From VAXT01 sp963827725 (lineage in GTDB: Bacteria > Actinomycetota > Thermoleophilia > Gaiellales > Gaiellaceae), in NCBI GenBank assembly GCA_963827725.1, contig CAWHBM010000001.1, positions 310,001 to 374,000 on the forward strand: 64,000 nucleotides of DNA. Reading direction: 5' to 3'. Positions within the stretch are counted from its first letter, which is position 1. Each line of letters starts with the position of its first letter. Positions 16,533 to 24,544 of this stretch are shown here, piece by piece. The notes beneath the pieces are model-generated. The model was not told where the DNA came from and searched no databases. It worked only from the letters and a program-made list of their open reading frames with translations. The position numbers were made by a program, and so were the translations under genes.

Positions 16533-18409
16533 TTGCGATCTCCTCCAGTGACTCGGGGTTTTCGAGCGACGAGAGATCGCCCGGGTCGGTGCCGAGCGCT
16601 TGGGCTCGCACTGCGCGGCGGACGATCTTTGCGCTCCTGGTCTTCGGCAGCGCCGATACGAAGATCACGCGGTCGGGCTTGAACGCTCTTCCCAGCTCGC
16701 TGGCGACCGCGTCCGACACCTCAGCCTCCAGCTCGTCGCCTGCTTCGTGGCCGGGAGTGAGGACGCAAAAGATCCATGCCACCTCACCTTTTACCTCGTG
16801 GGGCACCCCCACCGCCGCCGCCTCGGCCACGGCGGAGTGCCCGACAGCGGCCGATTCCAGCTCGGCGGGCCCGATCCGCTTGCCGGCGATGTTGAGCGTG
16901 TCGTCCGAGCGCCCGTGCAGAAACCAGTAGCCGTCCTCGTCCACCGACGCCCAGTCCCCGTGCACCCACACGCCCGGCAGGCGCCGCCAGTACGTATCGA
17001 GGTACCGCTCCGGGTCGCGCCAGAAACCGCGCGTCATTCCCGGGAACGGCTTTCGGCACACGAGCTCGCCGACCTCGCCGCGAACAGAGTTGCCCTCGGC
17101 ATCGACGACATCCATGGCCATCCCGAGCGCCGGGCCGCCGAGCGAGCAGGCCTTGATCGGGATCGCGACCGTCGGTGAGAGGAAGCAGGCGCCGACTTCG
17201 GTTCCCCCCGAGCAGTTGATAATCGGGCACCGGCCGCCGCCGACCTCCTCGTGGAGCCACTGGTATGGCCCCGCGTTCCAGGGCTCGCCGGTCGTGACCA
17301 TCGTGCGCAGTGAAGAGAGGTCCGCTTCCGGCTCGCCGTGAGGGATCAGCGCCCGGGTGAGCGTGGGGGAGATCCCGAGCACCGACACTCGCTCGGACTC
17401 GATCAACTTCCAGAGCCGGTCTTGCGGCCAGTCGGGCGCGCCCTCGGCGAAGACGAGCGTCGAGCCCATCGCGTGGCCGCCCACCACGGTCCACGGGCCC
17501 ATGATCCAGCCCATGTCGGTGACGAAGTGGATCCGGTCGTCCGGGCCGGCGTCCGCCTGGTAGCAAACCTCGCGCGCGATGGAGACCAGGAAGCCGCCCT
17601 GCACGTGAACGACGCCCTTCGGTGTCCCTGTCGTCCCTGACGTATAGGTGAGCAGGTATGGAGTCTCAGAGTCGAGCTCGGCCGGCGGGAGCTCGCCGGG
17701 GGAGTCGGCGAGGAGCTCGTCCCAGGGGGCGACGACGACGTGCTCGACGCTCGGCGCCTCCCGGCGTGCCTCATCCACGATCTCGAGCATCGGCACCGCG
17801 CGTCCGCGGCGCAGGGCGCTCTTCGCCGTGATCACGACCTTCGCCTCCGAGGCCTGAAGGCGTTGCGCGACGGCGGGAGCCGCGAAGCCGGAAAAGATCG
17901 GCACCTGAATTGCTCCGATGTGCGCGCACGCGTGCGAGGCGACCGCCACCTCCGGCGACATCGGCAGGAAGATCGCGACGCGGTCGCCCTCGTCGACCCC
18001 GAGACGGACGAGCGCCTCGGCGAGCTTCGTCACGTCGGCAGAGAGCTCGGCGAACGTCTGCTCGCGCCGCGACCCGTCCTCGCCGAGGCCGACCGCGGCA
18101 ATCGCGTCCGGGCGGCGCTCAGCCCAGCGATGGACGCAGTTCCACGCGATCGTTGAGCTTGCCGCCGACGAACCACGTCGCCCACTCCGGCCCGCGCGAG
18201 AGGTCGACGACCTCGTCCCAGGGCTGCGAGAACTCGAGGCCCATGTCTTCGATCGCGGCGGGCCAGAACCACTCCGGGTCTTCTTGCGACCGTCGAACGA
18301 GCTCCCAGTAGTCGTCCACGTCGTGCTTGCGCATGAGACGGACGACGTTCGCGCGCGCCAGCGTCTCCTCGTCGGGCTGCCAGACGTACTTCGAGGCTGC
18401 TTTCACCAT
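16522..18409 (-). CDS. AMP-forming acyl-CoA synthetase, frameshifted
   Basis: Acetyl/propionyl-CoA synthetase-like ligase. The N-terminal part (from ATG 18409) reads through FSQPWDEVVD and WATWFVGGKLN; the frame then breaks and resumes one base later as IAWNCVHRWAERRPDAIAAVG, continuing to 16522. Removing one base at about 18151 gives a 628-residue protein, the normal size. ATP loop TYTSGTTGTPKG, adenylate motif and the Lys of LPKTRSAKIVRR are intact. The second half alone could start at an internal ATG (18033) but would lack the N-terminal domain. Either a sequencing insertion or a recent mutation. Confidence 0.82.
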
Positions 18410-18457
18410 CCGGATTTGTTAACTTAGTGCCCGCTAACCCCCGAGGAGACCAGGCCG
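18410..18457. promoter_or_regulatory. Divergent promoter region and MFS ribosome-binding site
   Basis: A 48-base gap between the acyl-CoA synthetase (minus) and the drug-efflux gene (plus). GAGGAG at 18443-18448 sits nine bases before a TTG, which decides the TTG start of the transporter. The short A/T-rich stretch TTTGTTAACTTAGT at 18415-18428 is the only promoter-like segment. Confidence 0.4.
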
Positions 18458-19891
18458 TTGCGCGCACGCATCTTCGCAGAGGAGAACCGCAAGTGGTGGA
18501 CGCTGGGCGCGGTTGCCTTCGGCCTGTTCATGATCATGCTCGACAACACGGTGGTGAACGTCGCGCTGCCGTCGATCGGGCGCGAGTTCGACACCGGGCT
18601 CTCGGAGCTCGAGTGGGTCGTCAACGGCTATGCGCTGACGTTCGGCGTGCTGATGCTGACCGGCGGGAAGCTCGCCGATCTCCTCGGTCGGCGGCGAATC
18701 TTCATTGCCGGCCTCGCGATCTTCACGCTCGCCTCCCTTGCCTGCGGCCTGGCAGGAAGCGCCGAGTTCCTGATCGGCGCCCGCGTCGTGCAGGGAGTCG
18801 GCTCTGCGCTGATGAATCCCGCGACGCTCTCGATCATCATCGCGACGTTCCCTGCGCGTCAGCGCGGCATGGCGATCGGCATCTGGGCCGGTGTCTCGGC
18901 GATGGCGCTCGCGATCGGACCGCTCGTCGGCGGCCTCCTCACCGAGCACTTCCACTGGAGCTGGGTCTTCTTCATCAACGTCCCGGTCGGGATCCTCGCC
19001 ATCGTCGTCGCCCGCCTCGTCATCGACGAGTCCCGGGACACCTCCGCCGTGCAGCGCCTCGACCTGCCCGGGCTCGTCGTCTCCGCCATCGCCCTCTTTG
19101 CGCTCACCTACGGCCTGATCGAGGCCAACGAGCACGGCTGGACCTCACCGCTCATCCTCTCGCTCTTTGCCATCGCAGCTGTGGGTCTCGTCGGCTTCGT
19201 CCTGCTCGAGCAACACCAGCAGGTGCCGATGCTCGACCTCTCGCTGTTCCGTAACCCGACGTTCGCCGGCGCAAACGCCGTGATGATGCTCGTCGGGCTC
19301 GCGATGTTCGGCGTCTTCCTGTTCGTCACCCTGTACATGCAGAACGTCCTGCGTTACTCCCCGACCGAGGCGGGTGCGGCGTTCCTGCCGATGACGATCT
19401 TGATCGTCATCTTGGCGCCGATCGCCGGCAAGCTGTCAGATCGCGTCGGATCGCGCTGGCTGATGAGTGCAGGAATGGCGCTCGTGTCCCTCTCGCTTCT
19501 GCTCGATACGCGGCTCGACGCCGCCTCCAGCTACTGGGATGTCCTGCCGCCGCTCCTCCTGGGCGGCGCCGGCATGGGGCTCGCCATGACTCCGACGACT
19601 GCCGCGGCCATGGGCTCGGTACCGATGGACAAGGCCGGAGTGGGCTCGGCCGTCCTGAACAGCATGAGGCAGGTCGGCGGCTCTCTGGGCATCGCCATCC
19701 TCGGCGCCATCGTCGCCTCCTACATCACCGTCGAGCCCCCGGATCCGCGCACTCAGGCTCAGTTCCTCGACGGGTTCCACGCCGCCCTCTACGTCGCCGC
19801 GGGGGTCGCACTCGTTGGGGCGATCGTGGCCGTCGTCACAGTCCGGAAGGTCGCCCCCGCCGAGGCGCACGCAATCCCGGAGGCCGCGTGA
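18458..19891 (+). CDS. DHA2-family (EmrB/QacA) MFS drug efflux transporter
   Basis: Proton-driven multidrug exporter in the cytoplasmic membrane, 477 residues with about 14 hydrophobic segments. Motif D1-type LDNTVVNVALPSI lies in TM1. Motif A GGKLADLLGRRR is between TM2 and TM3, and motif C is represented by the Gly/Pro-rich ALAIGPLVGGLL in TM5. The start is TTG, supported by GAGGAG nine bases upstream. The following TetR gene overlaps its stop (GTGA), the usual pump-plus-repressor arrangement. Confidence 0.94.
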   Translation: MRARIFAEENRKWWTLGAVAFGLFMIMLDNTVVNVALPSIGREFDTGLSELEWVVNGYALTFGVLMLTGGKLADLLGRRRIFIAGLAIFTLASLACGLAGSAEFLIGARVVQGVGSALMNPATLSIIIATFPARQRGMAIGIWAGVSAMALAIGPLVGGLLTEHFHWSWVFFINVPVGILAIVVARLVIDESRDTSAVQRLDLPGLVVSAIALFALTYGLIEANEHGWTSPLILSLFAIAAVGLVGFVLLEQHQQVPMLDLSLFRNPTFAGANAVMMLVGLAMFGVFLFVTLYMQNVLRYSPTEAGAAFLPMTILIVILAPIAGKLSDRVGSRWLMSAGMALVSLSLLLDTRLDAASSYWDVLPPLLLGGAGMGLAMTPTTAAAMGSVPMDKAGVGSAVLNSMRQVGGSLGIAILGAIVASYITVEPPDPRTQAQFLDGFHAALYVAAGVALVGAIVAVVTVRKVAPAEAHAIPEAA

Positions 19892-20478
19892 GCTCCAGGC
19901 TCCCGGCTGAGGAACGCAAGGCCGCGGTCCTCGACTGCGCGTGCGGGATCTTCTCGAGCGGCAGCTATCGGGGAACGACGACCGCGGAGATCGCGCGCGA
20001 AGCCGGTGTCACCGAGCCGGTGCTCTACCGTCATTTCGCTTCCAAACGAGCGTTGTATCTCGCGGTCTTGGACGAATCGTGGCGAAGGCTGCGTGCACTC
20101 TGGGACGCCGCTGTTGAAGCAGAGCCCGATCCCGGGTTCTGGGTTGGAGCAATGGGACGCGCGTACTTCGCCGCAGGAGACGCGAAGGTGAGGTGCGCGG
20201 ATCTCTGGATGCAGGCGCTCATCGAGGCAAGCGACGACGCCGAGATCCGGAAGTTCATCCGGAAGCAGATGAGCGAGGTCCACGACCACGTGAGCGATGT
20301 GATCCGCCGCTCCCAGAAAGCAGGCGGCGTCCTCCCGGAACGCGACGCAAGCGCCGAAGCGTGGATCTTCATCTCGATCGGCCTCCTGGGCACAGTCGGC
20401 CGCCGAGTCGGCAGCCTGCTCGACGAAGACTTCGAAGCAATAATCGCCTCGCGCCGCAGCTGGATGACAGGCACCTAA
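19888..20478 (+). CDS. TetR family transcriptional regulator
   Basis: 196 residues from a GTG that overlaps the transporter stop by four bases. The N-terminal helix-turn-helix is clear: AAVLDCACGIFSSGSYRGTTTAEIAREAGVTEPVLYRHFASKRALY spans about residues 13-58. The C-terminal ligand-binding helices are divergent, as usual. It likely represses the upstream efflux gene in response to an effluxed compound. Both genes would share one promoter, so its operator should lie in the 18.4 kb gap. Confidence 0.92.
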   Translation: MSSRLPAEERKAAVLDCACGIFSSGSYRGTTTAEIAREAGVTEPVLYRHFASKRALYLAVLDESWRRLRALWDAAVEAEPDPGFWVGAMGRAYFAAGDAKVRCADLWMQALIEASDDAEIRKFIRKQMSEVHDHVSDVIRRSQKAGGVLPERDASAEAWIFISIGLLGTVGRRVGSLLDEDFEAIIASRRSWMTGT

Positions 20479-20599
20479 AAACCTCCTCGGAGACCATCAC
20501 CAATCCACCGCCGGAGCCGGGCTCTGCCCGGCGGGAGGCCAACTACGCCGCCCCCATTCGCGACACCGGTGACCGGCCCACTATTCGGCTACCGACCTA
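20479..20599. other. Intergenic segment, no gene seen
   Basis: First 120 bases of the 540-base gap between the TetR gene and the XRE-TPR gene. It contains a short stem around GCCGGGCTCTGCCCGGC at 20517-20533, close behind the TetR stop, which could serve as a terminator although no T-run follows. No coding signal on either strand. Confidence 0.4.
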
Positions 20600-20757
20600 T
20601 CCGGACCGCAAGGAGGGGGCCCACGGGGGAACCAGGGGTTCCCACGTGAAGGCGAGCGAAGCGAAGCTGGCACGCCGACTAAGGGAGTTGGGTCCCGGCT
20701 GCGGCCCCCGGACCCAATCCCTTAGCGGCGATAAAACCACCTAACCCTACGAGCGCC
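20600..20757 (+). ncRNA. Candidate c-di-AMP (ydaO-yuaA-like) riboswitch
   Basis: The segment has elements in the order known for the c-di-AMP riboswitch. ACGGGGGAACCA (20623-20634) and GTGAAGGCG (20646-20654) match the 5' core. A long internal hairpin follows (CTAAGGG at 20679-20685 through GGGTCC at 20690-20695, paired with 20710-20725 and closed by GCCG/CGGC at 20674-20677 and 20726-20729). The 3' core ACCTAACCCTACGAGCG (20738-20754) resembles the conserved AGCTAACC..GTAAGCG. The closing P1 stem is not clear, so a different structured RNA is possible. It points toward the XRE-TPR gene. Confidence 0.42.
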
Positions 20758-20759
20758 TT

Positions 20760-20880
20760 TGAGGAGGCGACGACCCGGAGGCATTTGGCTCTGCGGCCCA
20801 GCCAACGCCTCCGGGCCTTCCGTCGCCATATCGTGGCGCGTCCCTTGCATAGCGGCCTGGCGTCCGGCCGTGCTGCAAGG
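20760..20880 (+). ncRNA. Two large stem-loops in the leader of the XRE-TPR gene
   Basis: Stem-loop A has three nested perfect stems: GGCGACG 20766-20772 with CGTCGCC 20821-20827; CCCGGAGGC 20774-20782 with GCCTCCGGG 20807-20815; GGCT 20787-20790 with AGCC 20800-20803. Stem-loop B has CCTTGCA 20843-20849 with TGCAAGG 20874-20880 and CGGCC 20853-20857 with GGCCG 20866-20870. Pairing of this length points to a transcribed RNA. It could be the expression platform of the preceding element or a separate small RNA. No T-run follows, so simple termination is not obvious. Confidence 0.5.
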
Positions 20881-20910
20881 TGAACCTCACAATAGAACCG
20901 GATCTGGGTT

Positions 20911-21018
20911 AAGTCAAGTAGCTCGGTCAAGTGATTTTGCGATCCCTCACTTCACCATGGTTTTTCCTCTGGACATGACCCTTTAGGGGGATATTTTCCG
21001 ATAGGAGGTTGCAGAAAA
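20911..21018 (+). promoter_or_regulatory. Putative operator repeats and ribosome-binding site of the XRE-TPR gene
   Basis: GTCAAGT occurs at 20913-20919 and again at 20926-20932 (13-base spacing). An exact inverted partner, CTTGACTT at 21031-21038, lies just inside the gene and matches AAGTCAAG at 20911-20918. Such spaced repeats suit an XRE-type autoregulator. AGGAGG at 21003-21008 precedes the GTG start at 21019 by ten bases. The region is A/T-richer than its surroundings. Confidence 0.4.
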
Positions 21019-22398
21019 GTGAACCGTCCGCTTGACTTCGCTATGGAAGTACAAGCCGCCGTGAATCAGACCTCTCTCTCGCAAGCATCCAAGCCTGCAG
21101 CGCTCCGTCTCGGTGAGCGCCTGCGCCAGCTGCGCGTCGCCGCGGGCCTGACGCAGTCCGAGCTCGCCGGGGAGCGGTTCTCCAAGGAGTACGTGAGCCA
21201 GATCGAGCGCGGCAAGACGCGCCCGACCGGCGACACAATTGCCTGGCTCGCAAGCCGGCTCGACACGGATGCGGGGTATCTCGCACACGGTGTCTCGACC
21301 GACGAGCGTGGCCGGGTCGAAGCGACCCTCACGCGTGCCGAGGCGCTCGTCGAGGCGCATCGCTACGAAGAGGCGGTTTCCGAGTTCGAGCAGGTTCGCC
21401 CCGCGGTCGCCGCGACCGGCGCGAAGGAGCTCGAAGCGCGTCTCCTCTCCGGCGAGGCGTGGGCGAGGATGCAGCAAGGCGAGCTTCGCGAGTCGCTCGA
21501 GCTCTTCATGCGCGCGAGAACAGTCGTCGAAGGCGAGCCATTCTCGGATCTCGACCGGGCCGAGGTGCTCTACCGCCTCGGTGTCTGCCGCTACAAGCTT
21601 TCCAGCATCTCGACCGCGATCGGCCTCTTCAACGAGGCCTACACGATCGCCGAGCGCTCGGAGCTCCCGTGCGACCTCCTCCGCTCGAACATCCTCGCCT
21701 ACCGCTCGCGCTGCTACCGGCGCCAGCGCGACCTCGAGGCTGCCCGTGAGGATGTCGAACGTGCGCTCGAGCTCGCCCAGTCGCTCGACGACAGCCCCAC
21801 GATGGCAGGCGTCTTCGTCCAGGCCTCCCTCGTGGCCGAGCGTATGGGCCACTGGGTGCTTGCGCGGACCTATGCCGAGCGGGCAAAGAGCTTCTACGAA
21901 GAGCTGAACGACCAGCGGAACCTCGCCGGCCTGCTGAACAACCTCGGCGGGCTGAACCTCATGCTCGGAAAGCCCGAGGAGGCGATCGAGTACCTCAAGT
22001 CGTCGTACTCGACGGCGCTCGACGCCGACAGCATGGAAGAGGCCGCACAGGCGACGGGCTCCCTTGCCGCCGTCCACCTAGAGCTGAACGACTTCGAGCA
22101 AGCCGAACGCTTCGCGCGCCAGGCGCTCAGTCTTCTCGAGGGTCGCGTCGACTTCCTGCACGAGATCGGCCCCTCGCAACTCGTCCTCGGCCGCGCTTTG
22201 ATGGAGCAGGGCCGCCTCGACGACGCCGAGGAGGCGTTCAAGGCAGCCGATTCGAGCTTCGAACAACTTTCTTCTTCCAGCCACCGGGCACGCTCCTGGA
22301 TCGCGCTCGGCGACCTCGCCGCGCGCAGGGGCGATGACCGGTCGGCTGCCCGTCTCTACCGGAACGCCGCAGAGGCGCTCCAGGACGTCAGGTTCTAG
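21019..22398 (+). CDS. XRE-family regulator with C-terminal TPR array (RRNPP-like)
   Basis: 459 residues from GTG, fixed by AGGAGG ten bases upstream. Residues about 29-87 form an XRE helix-turn-helix (LRQLRVAAGLTQSEL, then YVSQIERGKTRPTGDTIAWLA). Residues about 98-455 are a continuous array of TPR-like helix pairs, for example RLGVCRYKLSSISTAIGLFN, LLNNLGGLNLMLGKPEEAIE and GDLAARRGDDRSAARLYRNA. DNA-binding head plus TPR sensor is the architecture of PlcR, NprR and PrgX, which bind short re-imported peptides. A tiny secreted-peptide gene follows after 17 bases, which strengthens that reading. It could also be a TPR regulator with a protein partner. Confidence 0.9.
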   Translation: MNRPLDFAMEVQAAVNQTSLSQASKPAALRLGERLRQLRVAAGLTQSELAGERFSKEYVSQIERGKTRPTGDTIAWLASRLDTDAGYLAHGVSTDERGRVEATLTRAEALVEAHRYEEAVSEFEQVRPAVAATGAKELEARLLSGEAWARMQQGELRESLELFMRARTVVEGEPFSDLDRAEVLYRLGVCRYKLSSISTAIGLFNEAYTIAERSELPCDLLRSNILAYRSRCYRRQRDLEAAREDVERALELAQSLDDSPTMAGVFVQASLVAERMGHWVLARTYAERAKSFYEELNDQRNLAGLLNNLGGLNLMLGKPEEAIEYLKSSYSTALDADSMEEAAQATGSLAAVHLELNDFEQAERFARQALSLLEGRVDFLHEIGPSQLVLGRALMEQGRLDDAEEAFKAADSSFEQLSSSSHRARSWIALGDLAARRGDDRSAARLYRNAAEALQDVRF

Positions 22399-22415
22399 GA
22401 AAGGAGGTGAATGCA

Positions 22416-22511
22416 TTGCGCGCAAAGCTCGTGTTTCTCGTGCTGTTGGCATGCCAGCTCTCCCTGGTGCTCGGAGCGTTCCGGCCCGTCAGCTGGTGGG
22501 ACGGCCCGTAG
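22416..22511 (+). CDS. Putative secreted signalling propeptide (31 aa) paired with XRE-TPR regulator
   Basis: TTG at 22416 opens a 31-codon frame ending in TAG at 22511. AAAGGAGGTGA (22400-22410), a complete anti-16S match, lies 8 bases before the TTG; the ATG at 22411 is only 3 bases from it and gives a Cys/Ser-rich nonsense frame. The product starts MRAK (basic), continues with a hydrophobic run LVFLVLLACQLSLVLGAF and ends with the polar aromatic tail RPVSWWDGP. That is the layout of NprX/PapR-type pheromone precursors, whose C-terminal residues become the signal. LLAC could also be read as a lipobox. It might instead be a leader peptide. Confidence 0.6.
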   Translation: MRAKLVFLVLLACQLSLVLGAFRPVSWWDGP

Positions 22512-22781
22512 GTCCGAGGTTTTTCCCCCGGCCGCTCGTCTCTAGGGGTCTCTAGCGAGCGGCACCGGCCTTGTGCTCGAGGTGACGCGGGTCGCCGGGC
22601 GCAAGAGGCTTCTGCGCGAGCGAGAGCTCCCCGGCCGTCCTGCCCCGCTCCGAGGTCAAAATTTTGAATGCCCCCCGACCGTCCGGCCCCGCTCCGAGGT
22701 CGAATTGGGAGCTTCTCAAGGGGTTCTTTCGCGGTTGTCGAACGGGCAGGGAGACAAAAGCTCCTCCTCTCCCCTGACAAG
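22512..22781 (+). other. Non-coding gap with hairpin and 23-base direct repeat
   Basis: Between the small peptide gene and selD. GCCGCTCG at 22531-22538 pairs with CGAGCGGC at 22556-22563, a stem just behind the peptide gene that may end its transcript. A 23-base repeat, CCGTCC(T/G)GCCCCGCTCCGAGGTC, occurs at 22635-22657 and 22679-22701 (44-base period, one mismatch). No convincing open frame on either strand. Confidence 0.5.
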
Positions 22782-22815
22782 CGGCGGCGGTTCTTACCGC
22801 CGCCGTCTTATCTTT
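22782..22815 (+). terminator. Rho-independent terminator upstream of selD
   Basis: Perfect ten-base stem CGGCGGCGGT (22782-22791) and ACCGCCGCCG (22796-22805) with a TCTT loop, followed by TCTTATCTTT. It should end transcription from the XRE-TPR/peptide unit and isolate selD. Alternatively it acts as an attenuator in a selD leader. Confidence 0.75.
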
Positions 22816-22894
22816 CGGATGCGGTTGGGGAATGGTGGTTTTCCCCTGCACGTTTGAGGGCTATACAGTTCCCGCTCCCCCGAAGGGGTTCCTA

Positions 22895-23932
22895 GTGGAT
22901 ATGGACGCCGCCAACGTCAAGCTGACTGACCTCGCCTCTTGCGGGGGCTGCGCCGCCAAGTACTCGGCGGCGCGCCTCGAAGAGCTGCTCTCGGGCTTCG
23001 TCCCGGTCGAAGCGGAGAACCTTCTCGTCGGTCTCGGAACGCCGGATGACGCTGCCGTGTACCGGCTCGACGACGAGCGCGCGATCATCTTCACGCTCGA
23101 CTTCTTCCCGCCGATCGTCGACGACCCGGGCGACTACGGATCGATCGCGGCCACGAACGCGCTCAACGACGTCTTTGCGATGGGCGGCAACCCGCTCCTC
23201 GCCCTTTCGATCGCCGCCTTTCCGGAAGAGCTGCCGATGGAGATGCTCGGTCAGATCTTCGGAGGCGCCGACGAAACGGTGCGAAAAGCCGGCGCCATGC
23301 TCGTGGGCGGCCACACGATTCGGGATGCCGAGCCCAAATACGGCCTCGCTGTGATCGGAATGGTCCATCCCGAAGGGGTCTGGACGAAGTCCAGCGCGCA
23401 GCCTGGCGACGCGCTCTACGTGACCAAGCCGCTCGGGACGGGCCTGATCATGACCGGCTATAAGCGCGGACAGGCCGGGTCGCAGCAGCTCGAGCGCGCC
23501 GTCGGCTGGATGAAGACGCTGAACAAGGACGCCGCCGACGTCCTGCGGCCAGGGAAGGTGAACGCCGTCACCGACGTGACCGGCTTCGGCCTCTTCGGGC
23601 ATGCGCATGAGATGGCGGAACGAAGCGGCGTGCGCATCAGGCTCGAGTCCGAGCGATTCCCGGCGATCGACGGTGCGCTCGACATCGCGAGGAAGGGCAT
23701 TCGCACGACCGGCGATCCGCGGAACCGTGACTTCGCCGGGCGTCATCTCACTCTGGAGGGCGTGCCGGACACGCTCGTAGTGCTGGGCTACGACCCCCAA
23801 ACTTCGGGCGGGCTGCTCGTGTCCGCGCCAGCCGAGCGGGGCGCGGTGCTCGAGGCCGAGTTCACGGCGCGCCGTCTCTTCCTGCGCCGCATCGGCGCGG
23901 TCGAAGAGGGCTCCGGCGTCTACGTCGAGTAG
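22895..23932 (+). CDS. selD: Selenide, water dikinase (selenophosphate synthetase)
   Basis: Makes selenophosphate from selenide and ATP. About 345 residues from GTG 22895; ATG at 22901 is an equally good start, and AAGGGG upstream serves either. The active-site segment ASCGGCAAK puts Cys-16 where other SelD proteins have Cys or selenocysteine, with the essential Lys-22. AIRS-type motifs follow: LDFFPPIVDDPGDYGSIAATNALNDVFAMGG, GGHTIRDAEPKYGLAV and the C-terminal DPQTSGGLLVS. No selA, selB or tRNA-Sec lies in the window, so use for selenouridine or a Se-containing Mo enzyme is possible. The nadM-like gene follows ten bases later. Confidence 0.95.
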   Translation: MDMDAANVKLTDLASCGGCAAKYSAARLEELLSGFVPVEAENLLVGLGTPDDAAVYRLDDERAIIFTLDFFPPIVDDPGDYGSIAATNALNDVFAMGGNPLLALSIAAFPEELPMEMLGQIFGGADETVRKAGAMLVGGHTIRDAEPKYGLAVIGMVHPEGVWTKSSAQPGDALYVTKPLGTGLIMTGYKRGQAGSQQLERAVGWMKTLNKDAADVLRPGKVNAVTDVTGFGLFGHAHEMAERSGVRIRLESERFPAIDGALDIARKGIRTTGDPRNRDFAGRHLTLEGVPDTLVVLGYDPQTSGGLLVSAPAERGAVLEAEFTARRLFLRRIGAVEEGSGVYVE

Positions 23933-23942
23933 GGCCACGCGT

Positions 23943-24472
23943 GTGAAGCGAGGGATGATGCACGGGCGGTTCCAGCCCTTCCACGTGGGGCATCTCGAGT
24001 ACATGCGCGGGGCGTGGGAGCGCTGCGATGAGCTCTGGATCGGCATCACGAACCCCGATCCGGCTCGCGTGAAGCCGGAGGCGAGCGACCCGGCGCGGCA
24101 CCTGCCCGAGTCGAATCCGTACACCTACGACGAACGGTTGCTGATGGTGAAGGCCGCTGCGGCCGATCTCGGTCTCGACGCGGAGCGCGTGCACGTGATC
24201 CCGTTCCCGGTCAACGAGCCGGAGCTCTGGCCGGCGTACGTGCCGGATGGGGTCACGCATTTCCTCCGGCTCTTCTCTGAATGGGGCGGCGAGAAGCTCG
24301 AGCGCTTGCGTGAGGCGGGCTACGAGGTCGTGATTCTCGACGAAGGTGCCGAGAAGGAGATCTCCGGGCGCGGACGTGCGCGAGGCGATCCGCTGCGGGC
24401 GGCGACTGGGAAGCGCTCGTCCCAGCCGGCGTCGCGAGAGTCATCCGCGAGCTCGACCGCGTGGCCGTCTAG
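23943..24472 (+). CDS. Nicotinamide-nucleotide adenylyltransferase-like protein (NadM type), twice frameshifted
   Basis: Predicted to join NMN and ATP to NAD. The start GTG gives MKRGMMHGRFQPFHVGH, the nucleotidyltransferase signature with HxGH. The frame is intact to EGAEKEISG, then two single extra bases (in GGG runs at 24366-24368 and 24397-24399) must be removed to keep the expected tail ADVREAIR...GGDWEALVPAGVARVIREL and the TAG at 24472. Corrected length is about 175 residues, normal for archaeal-type NadM. The uncorrected frame ends at 24494 in a Ser-rich tail. Two insertions in 31 bases, both in CGGGC, suggest sequencing error. Confidence 0.75.
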
Positions 24473-24544
24473 CCCCCTGACCTGCTCAACCTAGGAATGG
24501 GCGGGCCGATTGGGGCGTCGCTTTTCGGCAGGCGTGCTTTAAGT

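Noticed and set aside
20479..21018. tRNA-Sec, RNase P RNA, tmRNA or SRP RNA in the long leader near selD
   Set aside because: No T-loop, CCA-proximal acceptor pairing or conserved cores of these RNAs could be found; only the c-di-AMP-like pattern matched.
22411..22551. ATG-started frame (MHCAQSSC...) in the small-peptide region
   Set aside because: Only three bases separate the Shine-Dalgarno from this ATG, and the product is Cys/Ser/Trp-rich without a plausible fold. The TTG frame has ideal spacing and a signal-peptide layout.
22895..22942. Selenocysteine (in-frame TGA) in SelD
   Set aside because: The active-site position reads a normal Cys codon (TGC in the SCGGC segment) and the frame has no in-frame TGA.
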